Source: G965226155 sp965226155 (GTDB lineage Bacteria > Pseudomonadota > Gammaproteobacteria > Eutrophobiales > Eutrophobiaceae). Taken from it: 64,000 bases of DNA. Below are positions 45,448 through 54,384 of this stretch, one piece after another. How positions within the stretch are numbered: the stretch's first letter is position 1; the number at the start of each line of letters is the position of its first letter. The stretch is taken from the NCBI GenBank assembly GCA_965226155.1, contig OZ245331.1, positions 806,001-870,000 on the forward strand, in the 5' to 3' direction. The notes under the pieces were generated by a model. It saw only the letters and a program-made list of their open reading frames with translations, made no database searches and was not told where the DNA came from. A program made the position numbers and the translations under genes.

Positions 45448-45529
45448 ATAGGTAAATCAGATAGTTAAAGATCAGTGGATTTCTAAAGCAGAAACTTAGA
45501 GAGGTTGCTAATAAAAAATGGAGACAAAA

Positions 45530-46468
45530 CTAAATCCATGTCATCAATTCGCGCATACGTTTTAGATGATTCTCATCGGGCAAACGACCAACGCCACCTT
45601 GCAAATTATCCTGCGCATGTTTTGGTCTGGAAGATTCAGCCAAGACACAAGTCACATTGGGATTAGCCAGTATGTATTTTAGTGAAAAATTCGACCAACT
45701 TTTACAATCAAATTCAGCTACCCATTCCGGTAACGGGTGCCTACTAACCTTACCGAAATATTCACCGTTTACAAAAGGCCTCATGATGACGACAGCAACA
45801 CCAAGATCACTAGCTAATGGCAGTATTCTTTCTTCAGTTTTTGGTTCAAGTATTGAATAGTTAACCTGGATGAAGTCAGGCCGATACTTTTTCATTAAGG
45901 CTTCCAGCTTTTCATATTGACTATGATGGGCGATGGTCAAGCCTAGATGACGCACTTTGCCTGCCTCCTTCAACTCGCGCATCACCGGCCATCGGTTGTC
46001 CATATCTGCCGCGTTCCTAACCTGAGCTAGATCAAGTGTATTCTTGCCGAGCACGGCTAGAGATCGTTCTATATCAGGGGTAGCAGGCCCTGGCGTGGAT
46101 CCACCCCCAATGCTGTTACCCAGAAAAACCTTGTCTAGCGATCCCATTTCATTGAGCCACACAACTAGGTTCTTTTCTATTACAGCGTCAGTATCGATAA
46201 AGTTTCCACCGGCCTCTATTAACATTTTTAACAGAGTCATGGGCGTGTCTTTGTCTTTTACCGGATTTTGCCTGAATGCACGGGCAGTACCGTAACCAAT
46301 CACACCTAGCGATTCTCCACTGGAAGGGATAATCCGAGTAGCCATAAGCTTGTTACTGACATTGTCAGTGGCGGCACTTAGAGGTCCACTCGCCATGACT
46401 GGCAGAGAGAGAGAAACGCCGGTAGCAGTTGTTCGTTGTATAAATTCACGCCGGTTTAAATTTTTCAT
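45530..46468 (-). CDS. Tat-exported aldo/keto-reductase-fold protein, copy 1, without the usual catalytic residues
   Basis: 312 residues. The Tat signal NRREFIQRTTATGVSLSL predicts export. The (beta/alpha)-barrel follows the AKR pattern: GGNFIDTDAVIEKNLVVWLN, LDLAQVRNAADM, AGKVRHLGLTIAHHSQYEKL, FIQVNYSILEPKTEERILPL and YILANPNVTCVL. Of the catalytic tetrad only the Asp (FIDTD) is present. The Tyr position holds Ile, the Lys position after the next strand (VFLGNS) holds Ser, and the His position (QVRN, usually QxHN) holds Arg. It may bind a ligand or have a different chemistry. A paralogue follows immediately upstream in the transcript direction. Confidence 0.75.
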   Translation of the reverse strand: MKNLNRREFIQRTTATGVSLSLPVMASGPLSAATDNVSNKLMATRIIPSSGESLGVIGYGTARAFRQNPVKDKDTPMTLLKMLIEAGGNFIDTDAVIEKNLVVWLNEMGSLDKVFLGNSIGGGSTPGPATPDIERSLAVLGKNTLDLAQVRNAADMDNRWPVMRELKEAGKVRHLGLTIAHHSQYEKLEALMKKYRPDFIQVNYSILEPKTEERILPLASDLGVAVVIMRPFVNGEYFGKVSRHPLPEWVAEFDCKSWSNFSLKYILANPNVTCVLAESSRPKHAQDNLQGGVGRLPDENHLKRMRELMTWI

Positions 46469-46569
46469 CGCACTCTAATTCCTTACAGTTGTTATACCAG
46501 CTTGCCATTATAATGAGAGACATCACTCGCATGGGATATCATTCTATCCCGTCAAGGTCATCACTATTG

Positions 46570-47550
46570 TCAAAGAAATTTAATGTGTTCTCGCATACGT
46601 TTTAATTGTGTGTCATCAGGTAAGCGACCCAAAGCGGCTTGCAAATGATCACGAACTTCTACTGGGCTTTTTGTCTCTGTCAAAACACAAGTCACATTTG
46701 AATTAGCGAGTATGTATTTTAGTGAAAATTGCGCCCAACTTTCACAATCAAAATCAGCCGCCCATTCTGGTACCGAGTAATTATTTACATTGCCAAAATA
46801 TAATCCTTTTTGAGGGTTACCGTAATTCATTAATGATAGAGAAGGAAGAATCAAAAACGGCCTAGTACTAATAACAGCGATGCCAAGATCGCTAGCTAAT
46901 GGTAATATTCTCTCTTCAGCCTCCGGCTCAAGCACAGAATAGTTAACCGAGATGAAATCTGGCTCATGCTTTTTCATGATGGCTTCCAGCTTTTCATATT
47001 CACTGTAATGACCACTGGTTACGCCAAGATGATGCACTTTGCCTGCGTCTTTCCATTCACGCATTACCGGCCATCGGTTTTCCATGTCTACCAAATGCCT
47101 AACCTGAACAAGATCCAGTGTTTCCTTTCCACGAATACTCAGCGATTGTTGCATCTCTTCGACAGCAGGTCCTGTTATCTTATAACCAATACCCAGGCTA
47201 CTACCCATAAAAATATTGTTAAGTGATCCTATTTCATTTAACCACCCAGCTATATTCTTTTCCGAAACACTATCGGTATCAATGTAATTACCGCCGGTTT
47301 CGATTAAAATTTTAAACAAAGTCTTATGTGTGGCATTGTCTTCAATTGAATTTTTCGTGAATGTACGAGCGCTGCTATAGCCAATTACTCCAAGCGACTC
47401 TCCACTGGAAGGAATCGTTCTGGTGGGCATAAGCTTGTCACTGGTTATGTCAGCGGCACTGACAGGTCCACTTGCCATGACAGGCAGAGAAAGTGAAACA
47501 CCGGCAGCCGTGGCACGTTGTATAAATTCACGTCGGTTTAAATTATTCAT
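46570..47550 (-). CDS. Tat-exported aldo/keto-reductase-fold protein, copy 2, without the usual catalytic residues
   Basis: 326 residues, paralogous to the neighbouring gene over the whole length. Twin-arginine signal NRREFIQRATAAGVSLSL. The AKR landmarks are GGNYIDTDSVSEKNIAGWLN, LDLVQVRHLVDM, AGKVHHLGVTSGHYSEYEKL and FISVNYSVLEPEAEERILPL. Again the tetrad is reduced to Asp: Ser at the Tyr position, Ser at the Lys position (FMGSSLG) and Arg at the His position. An extra insertion (LILPSLSLMNYGNPQKGL) distinguishes it. The same losses in both copies show the change predates the duplication. Confidence 0.75.
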   Translation of the reverse strand: MNNLNRREFIQRATAAGVSLSLPVMASGPVSAADITSDKLMPTRTIPSSGESLGVIGYSSARTFTKNSIEDNATHKTLFKILIETGGNYIDTDSVSEKNIAGWLNEIGSLNNIFMGSSLGIGYKITGPAVEEMQQSLSIRGKETLDLVQVRHLVDMENRWPVMREWKDAGKVHHLGVTSGHYSEYEKLEAIMKKHEPDFISVNYSVLEPEAEERILPLASDLGIAVISTRPFLILPSLSLMNYGNPQKGLYFGNVNNYSVPEWAADFDCESWAQFSLKYILANSNVTCVLTETKSPVEVRDHLQAALGRLPDDTQLKRMREHIKFL

Positions 47551-47734
47551 AAATACATTTGTTCCTTAAAAAGTCTCATTGTCCCAGTATAAGAAGGCCG
47601 ACCTAGTATATCAAATTAACAAGGCCGCTATCGTGTCTTCAGTGTGGTGAGAATTTCTGTTGATTGCAGTACAATCACAATTAAATTGATTTCAAAATCA
47701 TAAACTACTCATATTAAAATAAAAAATTAATCAA

Positions 47735-48673
47735 ATGAAAAATATTATTATCAGATTATTCGCTGGTGCGCTTGTTTTTGCAAATTTCAGTCTCGGCACG
47801 ACCTATGCAATAGCACAAGAGCAAGGTGTCAGTGTTCAGGTGATTGGATCGGGGGGTCCCTATTTAAATGATAACCGTGCCTCTGCCTCATACCTGATAT
47901 GGGTAGACGGCAAAGCGAAGGTCATAGTTGATGCAGGCGGGGGAAGTAGCATTAATTTCGAAAAAAGTGGTGCAAATATTCTGGATATTGATGCCATCTT
48001 ACTGACACATTTCCACGAAGATCACGCCGCAGAATTTCCAGTGTATACAAAAGGTGCTATCCATGTGAATCGAGAAAATATCTTGCGTGTAATGGGGCCA
48101 GCCGGTAATAAAATAACAGGAGGGATGTCTGAGTTTGTTCAAAACTTTTTAAATACCGACAAAGGTATCTATAAAATTACAACCAACGGCGTTATACAAA
48201 ATGGGAAAGTGGTAACTAGAAACGTTCGCTATAAAATAGATGTAACCGATGTGCCCCTAGATAAAAAAATACATACCTATACACTTTCGGATTCGATCAC
48301 GGTCTCGGCTATTCAAACAGAACATGCGGTTCTCCCTGCGGTTGCCTGGCGTGTAGATATTGGGGATAAGTCAGTTACGTTTTCCGGCGACATGACGAAC
48401 CATTTCAATACGATTGCTACGTTAGCAAAAGGCAGTGACTTATTGATAGCTCATAACACGGTACCGGAACCCACGACCTCAGGACGTTATTCGATGCACA
48501 TGCCACCGAGTGAAATAGCCAAAATCGCCTCTGAAGCGAATGTTAAAAAACTTGTCTTGTCCCATCGTAGCCCACGCTTAGTTGCCTTGGATCCACAATC
48601 GATTGAAATAATTGAAAAAAGTTATCGTGGTCCAATACAGATTGCAGATGATCTCGATGAATACCCATTATGA
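47735..48673 (+). CDS. Secreted MBL-fold metallohydrolase, copy 2
   Basis: 312 residues, signal peptide ending near TYAIAQE. Metal motifs are complete: LTHFHEDHAAEF, FSGDMTNHF and LSHRSPRLVALDPQ. It is very similar to the gene at 28310, including the C-terminus IADDLDEYPL. The stop overlaps the start of the DUF6152-type gene by ATGA, so the two were meant to be co-translated. Function unknown beyond a metal-dependent hydrolase fold in the periplasm. Confidence 0.8.
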   Translation: MKNIIIRLFAGALVFANFSLGTTYAIAQEQGVSVQVIGSGGPYLNDNRASASYLIWVDGKAKVIVDAGGGSSINFEKSGANILDIDAILLTHFHEDHAAEFPVYTKGAIHVNRENILRVMGPAGNKITGGMSEFVQNFLNTDKGIYKITTNGVIQNGKVVTRNVRYKIDVTDVPLDKKIHTYTLSDSITVSAIQTEHAVLPAVAWRVDIGDKSVTFSGDMTNHFNTIATLAKGSDLLIAHNTVPEPTTSGRYSMHMPPSEIAKIASEANVKKLVLSHRSPRLVALDPQSIEIIEKSYRGPIQIADDLDEYPL

Positions 48674-49788
48674 AAATTTCATTGATAATTCTTACAACGT
48701 GCATATTTATTCTCAATGCGATGCCAGTGATGTCACATCATGGCCGTTCCAATTTTCGCTACGATATCGATACCACTTTAGAAGGGGAAGTAATTGACTT
48801 TCAATGGAGAAATCCACACGTCTATATCGACCTACAGAAAATAAATGAAAACAATGAGACTGAAGTTTGGCTCATTGAAGCAGGAACCCCCTCAGCGCTA
48901 AAACGACAAGGTTGGAATAAAGATGCATTCGGTATAGGTGATAAAATCGTTGCTGTCGGTAATCCGAGTCGTGATACTGAAAAGAAACAATTATATCTGC
49001 AGCACATCGTTCTAGAAAGCGGTAAAACATTAAGTTTAGCGAGCACTAAACGTTTATTAGAAATCGCGAGAGGGAATGCCGCTAGTACTGATGTTACTCC
49101 TTCGGTAGGCGTGATAAAAAAACCAACCCGTGATCCCACCGTAACACCATCAAAAGATTTCTCTGGAACTTGGGCACGCGGGCCCAATAACTATTTAACA
49201 ACGGCTTATTTCGAGCCCCAGTCGGTTGGTCGTTGACTGAACGCGGTGAAGAACAACTTGCCCGCTTTGATGAGCTTGATAACCCAGCTTACGATTGCCT
49301 TGATAGAGGGTTGCCGTTTTTTGCCGTCATGCCCTACTGGTTGGCGTGGACACGTTTTTGAAGACCGAATTGAAATCGAGTTACAAAATGTCAATATCAT
49401 TCGAACATTATATTTCAATTTAGACGAACATCCGGACGACCTCGAACCAAATTTAGTGGGACATTCAATCGCCCGCTTTGATAAAGATGGTAGTCTGTTG
49501 GTCGATACCATTGGTTTTTACGCTACTCGCTGGGGGCTTGCTGCCGGTGTCGATTCAAGCGAGCAAAAACGGGTGAGTGAACGATATACACTAAGCAAGG
49601 ATGGCCTAGGGATGGATATTTCCATCCCATTTAAAGACCCGGCGTACTTAACAGAACCGGTGACAGTAAATGGTAGCTATCGTAAGGTGGTTGATACCCT
49701 GTTTGAACCCTACGAATGTAACATTGAAGTAGCTAGAAGAAGCTTATCTCCGCAGCCTAAGATCCCTTGGTATCCTCTGTTCCCATAG
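48670..49788 (+). pseudogene. DUF6152-type secreted protein, copy 3, two frameshifts
   Basis: The first part (signal peptide to MPVMSHHG, then FQWRNPHVYIDLQ, WLIEAGTPSALKRQGWNKD, DFSGTWARGPNNYLTTAY) stops at about 49236. The family continuation PVGWSLTERGEEQ lies in another frame; one missing C in the CCCC run near 49214 explains this. A second switch occurs at the five-T run near 49357, where removing one T gives WTRFEDRIEIEL. The last frame carries GHSIARFDKDGSLLVDTIGF and LFEPYECN. Both lesions are in short homopolymers, so sequencing error must be considered. If real, the gene is dead. It overlaps the MBL-fold gene by 4 bp. Confidence 0.75.
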
Positions 49789-49867
49789 GGAACAATGACT
49801 GCGATATAGAGGTGGCTCAGAGAGACTTGTTCCCGCCACTGATATCCCAATAACGAAGAAATAAGAA

Positions 49868-50623
49868 CTATGCTGCTTTGACAGGCGTCGGTAAACGCTG
49901 ATCATCTGGTGGCACACTGGCATTATAGCTAGGCCTACTTTTTATACGTTCTGCCCAATCGTTCAATGCCGGCCTATCCTGCCACAAGTCACTCCAAAAC
50001 AAATGCTCCATGCGATCAACATAAGGTGCATGACTGATATCCGCTAAAGAAAACTGATCGCCTGCTAACCATTCAGATTGAGATAACACGTCCTCCATAC
50101 GCCTGCAGACATCATCTACAGCATTGCGTGCTTTCTCGACGCCTGAAGTATCTATTGGTGAGAGTAGCCCTTTTAGACGAGCTTGTGCTCGCTCTTGATT
50201 CGGATGGGCATTGGCAGCAGCTCTAATACGATCTTCACCGATAATTTTAACCTTTTGTTTTATCATCAGGTTAAAGGTTGCGGTCGCTATATCTCGTAAT
50301 AGGTGCTCGCTTTCATGATAGGCCCACTCACGCATACGCGCTTTAGCCATTGGGTCTTCGGGAATAAGCGATTGACCAGACTTGGGGAAACGGTCTTCAA
50401 GATATTCACAAATAATATTTGATTGCACTATCGTTTCACTATTGTGCGCTAATGATGGAACTACCCCGTATCGATTGATAGCCATATATTCAGCATCCAG
50501 GTGTTTCATTTTTCCAAGATCAATATGAATCGATTCCCATTCTAGCTCCTTCTCAGCAAGGAACATACGAACCTTCATTGAGCAAGTTGAATCCCAATAG
50601 TGATACAGTTTAATGTCAGACAT
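49868..50623 (-). CDS. Glutathione S-transferase family protein
   Basis: 251 residues: an N-terminal thioredoxin-like domain (KLYHYWDSTCSMKVRMFLAE, YGVVPSLAHNSETIVQSNII with the glutathione-binding cis-Pro and Ser) and a helical C-terminal domain (WLAGDQFSLADISHAPYVDR). TCSMKVR provides the usual catalytic Ser/Cys region. Relatives include LigE/LigF beta-etherases and isomerases of aromatic pathways. It is the last gene of a same-strand cluster with amidohydrolase, SDR and AA_synth genes, which suggests a catabolic or detoxification role. Confidence 0.85.
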   Translation of the reverse strand: MSDIKLYHYWDSTCSMKVRMFLAEKELEWESIHIDLGKMKHLDAEYMAINRYGVVPSLAHNSETIVQSNIICEYLEDRFPKSGQSLIPEDPMAKARMREWAYHESEHLLRDIATATFNLMIKQKVKIIGEDRIRAAANAHPNQERAQARLKGLLSPIDTSGVEKARNAVDDVCRRMEDVLSQSEWLAGDQFSLADISHAPYVDRMEHLFWSDLWQDRPALNDWAERIKSRPSYNASVPPDDQRLPTPVKAA

Positions 50624-50702
50624 TATTTATCCTTTTGTTCCTAATTGTTTGATGCAAAATGAGCTTTCAATATGGCACCAGACATCTTCCGCATCAGTTT
50701 TA

Positions 50703-51914
50703 CTAACAACACTGGTGGGTTGTTTCGTCATCATACACAGCGCGGATTTCATTACGCGTTATATTAAGTGTACGCGTCGGTGGGGGGGTGTTCCGACTTT
50801 TCTTAACAAAGCGAGGTATACCATCTGAAAACACTGCAGCGATAGCTGGAATATCACCATTGGACATACCCTCCAAAGCAGTATCTTTTACACCACCTTG
50901 TGCGCAATCGATAATGGTTATATCAGCAGCCTTGCCTGGCTGAAGGAAACCACTGTCAAGGCCATATATTTTTGCGGCATTGCCGGTTGATGCAGCGATC
51001 ATTCGTTCAGGCTCAATTTGGGCTAAACAAGTCATTTCAACTATGGTTTTAATTGTTCCTAACGGCATCATGCCTGTTCCAGTTGGCGTATCACTGGCCG
51101 CCAACAAACGATCAAAACATCCTTTCTTCTCAACCAGTTCAATGACTTTTAGTGAACTTCGAATATTTCCTGCCTGCACAATTTGCAAAGCTATTTCTGT
51201 GTCATTCACCACTAGAGTAAGATCTTCGTCGGATAGAGCAACTGGGCCACCATTCACGTGGCCAGAGATATCAGGCAGCATGGTCAGGAGATCATCTCCA
51301 TTGATTGGAGAAGAACCTGGAACAGACGCCCCACCTGTATGGCACATTACTTTAATGCCGTACTTTTGGGCTGCTCTTACACTCGGTGTCACGTCGACAG
51401 GTTTATCAAATTTGCCAAAACCAACCTTTGCTAGCCATACACCCTGCTCTGCCAGCTCGGCAAAATCTGCTTCGGTTAAACCCGGTTCCATAATAATGGA
51501 ACCTCCATAAACCCGCATGCCTCCAGGTCTATAATTTGCATAACAGCGCTGAGCCGCAATGGCTAGAGCTTTAATGCCTGCAGGATCTGATGGTCGCCCC
51601 TCAACATGTATTTCACTGGCTGAAATGACACTCGTAATCCCACCGTGAAGATAACTCTCCAAAAATCCGACAACTTTTTGTCGTGGAGTATAGTCGCCAA
51701 AAGTCGTGTGAACATGCGAATCAATTAGTCCCGGGATGACCGTCATGCCATCGACATCAACAATCATGTCTGCCGCATCAAGATTTTCCGAACTGATACT
51801 ACCAACTTCTTTGATAAAGCCCTTTTCAAAATACAATGCGTCACCGGAGATAAATGGGTTACGCCAATCACCTGAAACTATGGTGCCTATGTTAACTAAT
51901 GCTATTTTAGCCAT
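50703..51914 (-). CDS. Enamidase-like amidohydrolase
   Basis: 403 residues. Metal-site landmarks of the amidohydrolase superfamily: GLIDSHVHTTFGD, KVMCHTGGASVPGSS, SGHVNGGPVALS and LAASDTPTGTG with the late Asp. The order and spacing of these blocks, together with LHGGITSVISASEIHVEGRP and RNTPPP near the end, match my memory of enamidase, which opens 6-oxo-1,4,5,6-tetrahydronicotinate in nicotinate fermentation. A role in cleaving an N-heterocyclic ring would suit the two IorAB-type hydroxylases of the window. AGGTGA lies before the start. The substrate assignment is inference. Confidence 0.78.
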   Translation of the reverse strand: MAKIALVNIGTIVSGDWRNPFISGDALYFEKGFIKEVGSISSENLDAADMIVDVDGMTVIPGLIDSHVHTTFGDYTPRQKVVGFLESYLHGGITSVISASEIHVEGRPSDPAGIKALAIAAQRCYANYRPGGMRVYGGSIIMEPGLTEADFAELAEQGVWLAKVGFGKFDKPVDVTPSVRAAQKYGIKVMCHTGGASVPGSSPINGDDLLTMLPDISGHVNGGPVALSDEDLTLVVNDTEIALQIVQAGNIRSSLKVIELVEKKGCFDRLLAASDTPTGTGMMPLGTIKTIVEMTCLAQIEPERMIAASTGNAAKIYGLDSGFLQPGKAADITIIDCAQGGVKDTALEGMSNGDIPAIAAVFSDGIPRFVKKSRNTPPPTRTLNITRNEIRAVYDDETTHQCC

Positions 51915-51933
51915 GTGTGTTCACCTAACGTAA

Positions 51934-52788
51934 TTATTTAGTTAATGTATCAATCCATTCTTTTCCACGCGGTGTATCTAAATGCTTGGTCCCTCGCTTT
52001 TTAAGCGGCACTTCTGTCGCACGATGTTCTCGATCAGTTGCTGCAGCATGCGAATACCCAGCATCTGCATATACAACAGATCCATTAACCCAATCTGATT
52101 CTGCTGTCGCAAGGAAAATTGCCGGGCCTGTTATGTCCTTTTCTGTGGCCACTCTTTTAAATGGTATTCGCGTTAATCTTTCAGCTAGGGCCTCTTCAGT
52201 ATAAGGAGTTGAGTCAGTCGCTCCTCTAGCGAGACCAACACACCGTACTCCATACTCGCCGAGTGATTGTCCCAGTGCATAAGTCATTGCATCGACTCCG
52301 CCTCGGCAAGCACCCCAAGGTACGGCACCCCCTGATCCAAGTCTGCCAATAATGGATGTGATGTTAATGATTTTCCCGTAGCCAACCCGCGCCATTTCTT
52401 CCCCGATATACTGGCAAGTTAAAAAATAACTTTTCAAACCTCGATCGATACACGTATCCCATTCGTGTTCACGAATATCAAATAAAATCCCATGTCCACC
52501 TTCCATACCCGTATTGACCAGGATATCAACGCGGCCAAAGGCCTCCATAATTTCTTCTGTCATCTCTTTAGTCGGCTTGCCAGTAGTAATGTCCCACACG
52601 CCGGCCAACACTTTTTTGCCTGAAATCGCTGATAACTCCTTGGTCATTTTTTCAATGACTTCTTTTCGCTCAGACCAGTCCTGCAGATATAACTGGGCAC
52701 CCTCACCAGCATAGGCCTCCGCTACTGCCCGACCAAAATATGATCCTGCTTGAGTTATTACCGCAACTTTGTCTTCCAGTCTCCCCAT
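51934..52788 (-). CDS. Short-chain dehydrogenase/reductase-fold protein with an altered active site
   Basis: About 284 residues from ATG 52788 (AAGGAG 7 bp upstream; the in-frame TTG at 52794 is less likely). Overall SDR layout: VAVITQAGSYFGRAVAEAYA, DILVNTGMEGG, INITSIIGRLG, GGVDAMTYALG and VVYADAGYS. The catalytic Tyr-x-x-x-Lys is replaced: AVPWGACRGG stands where YxxxK is expected, giving Trp and Arg. The nucleotide-binding glycine motif is also atypical (TQAGSYFG for TGxxxGxG). It may be a non-catalytic partner or use unusual chemistry. Its place between AA_synth and amidohydrolase genes, with 19-98 bp gaps, argues for a shared operon. Confidence 0.8.
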   Translation of the reverse strand: MGRLEDKVAVITQAGSYFGRAVAEAYAGEGAQLYLQDWSERKEVIEKMTKELSAISGKKVLAGVWDITTGKPTKEMTEEIMEAFGRVDILVNTGMEGGHGILFDIREHEWDTCIDRGLKSYFLTCQYIGEEMARVGYGKIINITSIIGRLGSGGAVPWGACRGGVDAMTYALGQSLGEYGVRCVGLARGATDSTPYTEEALAERLTRIPFKRVATEKDITGPAIFLATAESDWVNGSVVYADAGYSHAAATDREHRATEVPLKKRGTKHLDTPRGKEWIDTLTK

Positions 52789-52886
52789 TTTCAAACTCCT
52801 TATTTAATCGCTGTACCGCGGAAACTTAAATTATTTCTGCTTTTTTTAAAGTATTGATAGTTAATTCAGTTCGTTTTAATGCCCAG

Positions 52887-53486
52887 TTACTTCAGGCCAT
52901 CCTTACCTTCAACATCCTCTACTTTGAGACCACCAAGACGCGCATACAAACGGCCACGAGTAGCTGCCGCAAATATAATGAGAATTTCGTTAGGCCCTGG
53001 GGCATCTGCAAATGTCACGGTAAAAGTATCGTAATGGGAACGCACATATAGCGCATCCTTGTGTGCCAATGGTACATCTATACTCGTGCCCGGCCCGCCA
53101 CGTTTACCTGTTGACGGGATCCAGGAAACAGCACCGCCTACTGCATCACGAACCGGATTAGCGAAGGCCGTGGTCAACAACGCATTGCCGTGCTCATATT
53201 CGCCTTCTACCCCGACGATACAAGCTTTGCCATAACTCTCAATTTTCGCACCACCTGCCAAGCTAACAATCCGTCGACCAAACTCTTCTCCAAGTTTTGG
53301 CGATGAATTGACAAGTTGTGATAATTCTTCGCTGAAAACGCCTGCATAAGGGTTATGAGCAACTGCTGCAACCACAATCTTTAGTAACGGATCACCGTCA
53401 GCTAACTGTCCTGTTTCATTAACCAAAGTTTCTTCAGTAAAGGCGAACCACTTTCGTATTACATAATTATGAAAATTCGTCTGCAT
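52887..53486 (-). CDS. Amino acid synthesis family protein (AA_synth, PF06684 type)
   Basis: 199 residues, no signal. Conserved blocks of the family: IRKWFAFTEETLVNETG, AAVAHNPYAGVFSEEL, ESYGKACIVGVEGEYEHGNA, VSWIPSTGKRGGPGTSIDVP and LAHKDALYVRSHYDTF. The biochemical role of the family is not established despite its name; members often sit in catabolic clusters with amidohydrolases and SDRs, as here. GGAG lies 5 bp before the start. Probably the first gene of the 53486-to-49868 operon. Confidence 0.82.
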   Translation of the reverse strand: MQTNFHNYVIRKWFAFTEETLVNETGQLADGDPLLKIVVAAVAHNPYAGVFSEELSQLVNSSPKLGEEFGRRIVSLAGGAKIESYGKACIVGVEGEYEHGNALLTTAFANPVRDAVGGAVSWIPSTGKRGGPGTSIDVPLAHKDALYVRSHYDTFTVTFADAPGPNEILIIFAAATRGRLYARLGGLKVEDVEGKDGLK

Positions 53487-53950
53487 GACTACTCCACTAA
53501 ATATAAAAAAGTTTTCGTCGAATTATGGATAATAAGCATTTGCCTGGAGATACTCTTTTAAAAAACGATGCCGCTATGATCTATAGAGTTACAACGTTCG
53601 GTAAACTGGATGTTTCTTTTCGAACAATGCAATTATTATTGAATAGTAGTGCTACTGTTTTCTGACAATCCTTTTCAGCTATATTTACGCTTATTTTGAC
53701 TACTTTACCATCGACTGTAATTGACTATACTCAATGTCATATTATAATTCAATAAAATTGATTTTGATACCCGCATAGCTGTCAAACGCTTCTGTACTCC
53801 CTAAGTTTAAGAAACCAGATCGGATAAATAAATAATAAATTTAAAACTATTTCCGTTACCAAATTACCAAAATAATTTACAACAAATACATTATTTTTTT
53901 ACTATATTGAAATAATCTTTAACGCTGTTAAACCGATGAGGTATAAGTAA
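53487..53950. other. Intergenic region between divergent operons
   Basis: AT-rich, no supported gene or RNA. It lies between the minus-strand AA_synth operon and the plus-strand cupin gene, so it should hold two divergent promoters. I could not pick out convincing -35/-10 pairs. Confidence 0.45.
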
Positions 53951-54375
53951 ATGTATAAAATCTATTTGTCACTGTTAATTGCTCTTCCCATGTTTGCGCA
54001 GGCGGCGAATTGGCCACTACAATAAATCCAGATGAATTAGAATGGCAGGAGCAGCGCAGGCCTGGGGTATACATAGCTAATCTGTTAGGTGGCTTCGACC
54101 AAGAAGGACTCTACGTCGCGCGAATGAAATTTCTACCAGGCAGTATGAGCACACCACACTCACACGATAAGGAAAGACATATCACTGTTATTAAAGGTAC
54201 TTGGTACGTGGGTTTGACAGAAGAATTTGATCCAAAAAATACGATTGCGAACCAAGAAGGAAGCTATATGGTCCATCCTGCTGGGATGGTACATTATGAC
54301 GGTGCAAGAGAAGCAGAAGTTATCGTGGAAGTTAAAGGGATAGGCCCGGTTAAATTCATGCCTGTAAAAAAATAA
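53951..54375 (+). pseudogene. Secreted small cupin protein with a frameshift between signal peptide and domain
   Basis: ATG 53951 encodes a signal peptide (MYKIYLSLLIALPMFAQAA), but that frame stops at TAA 54023-54025. The cupin continues in another frame from about 54010 (INPDELEWQEQRRPGVYIAN). One missing base near 54008 explains the break. The domain is complete: FLPGSMSTPHSHDKERHITV (H-x-H...E-type motif) and HPAGMVHYDGAREAEVIVEV, with the second His. If real, the frameshift leaves only a possible TTG start without export. If an error, this is a 140-residue periplasmic cupin. The FAH-family gene follows after 9 bp with its own AAGGGA site. Confidence 0.65.
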
Positions 54376-54384
54376 GGGAATCTT

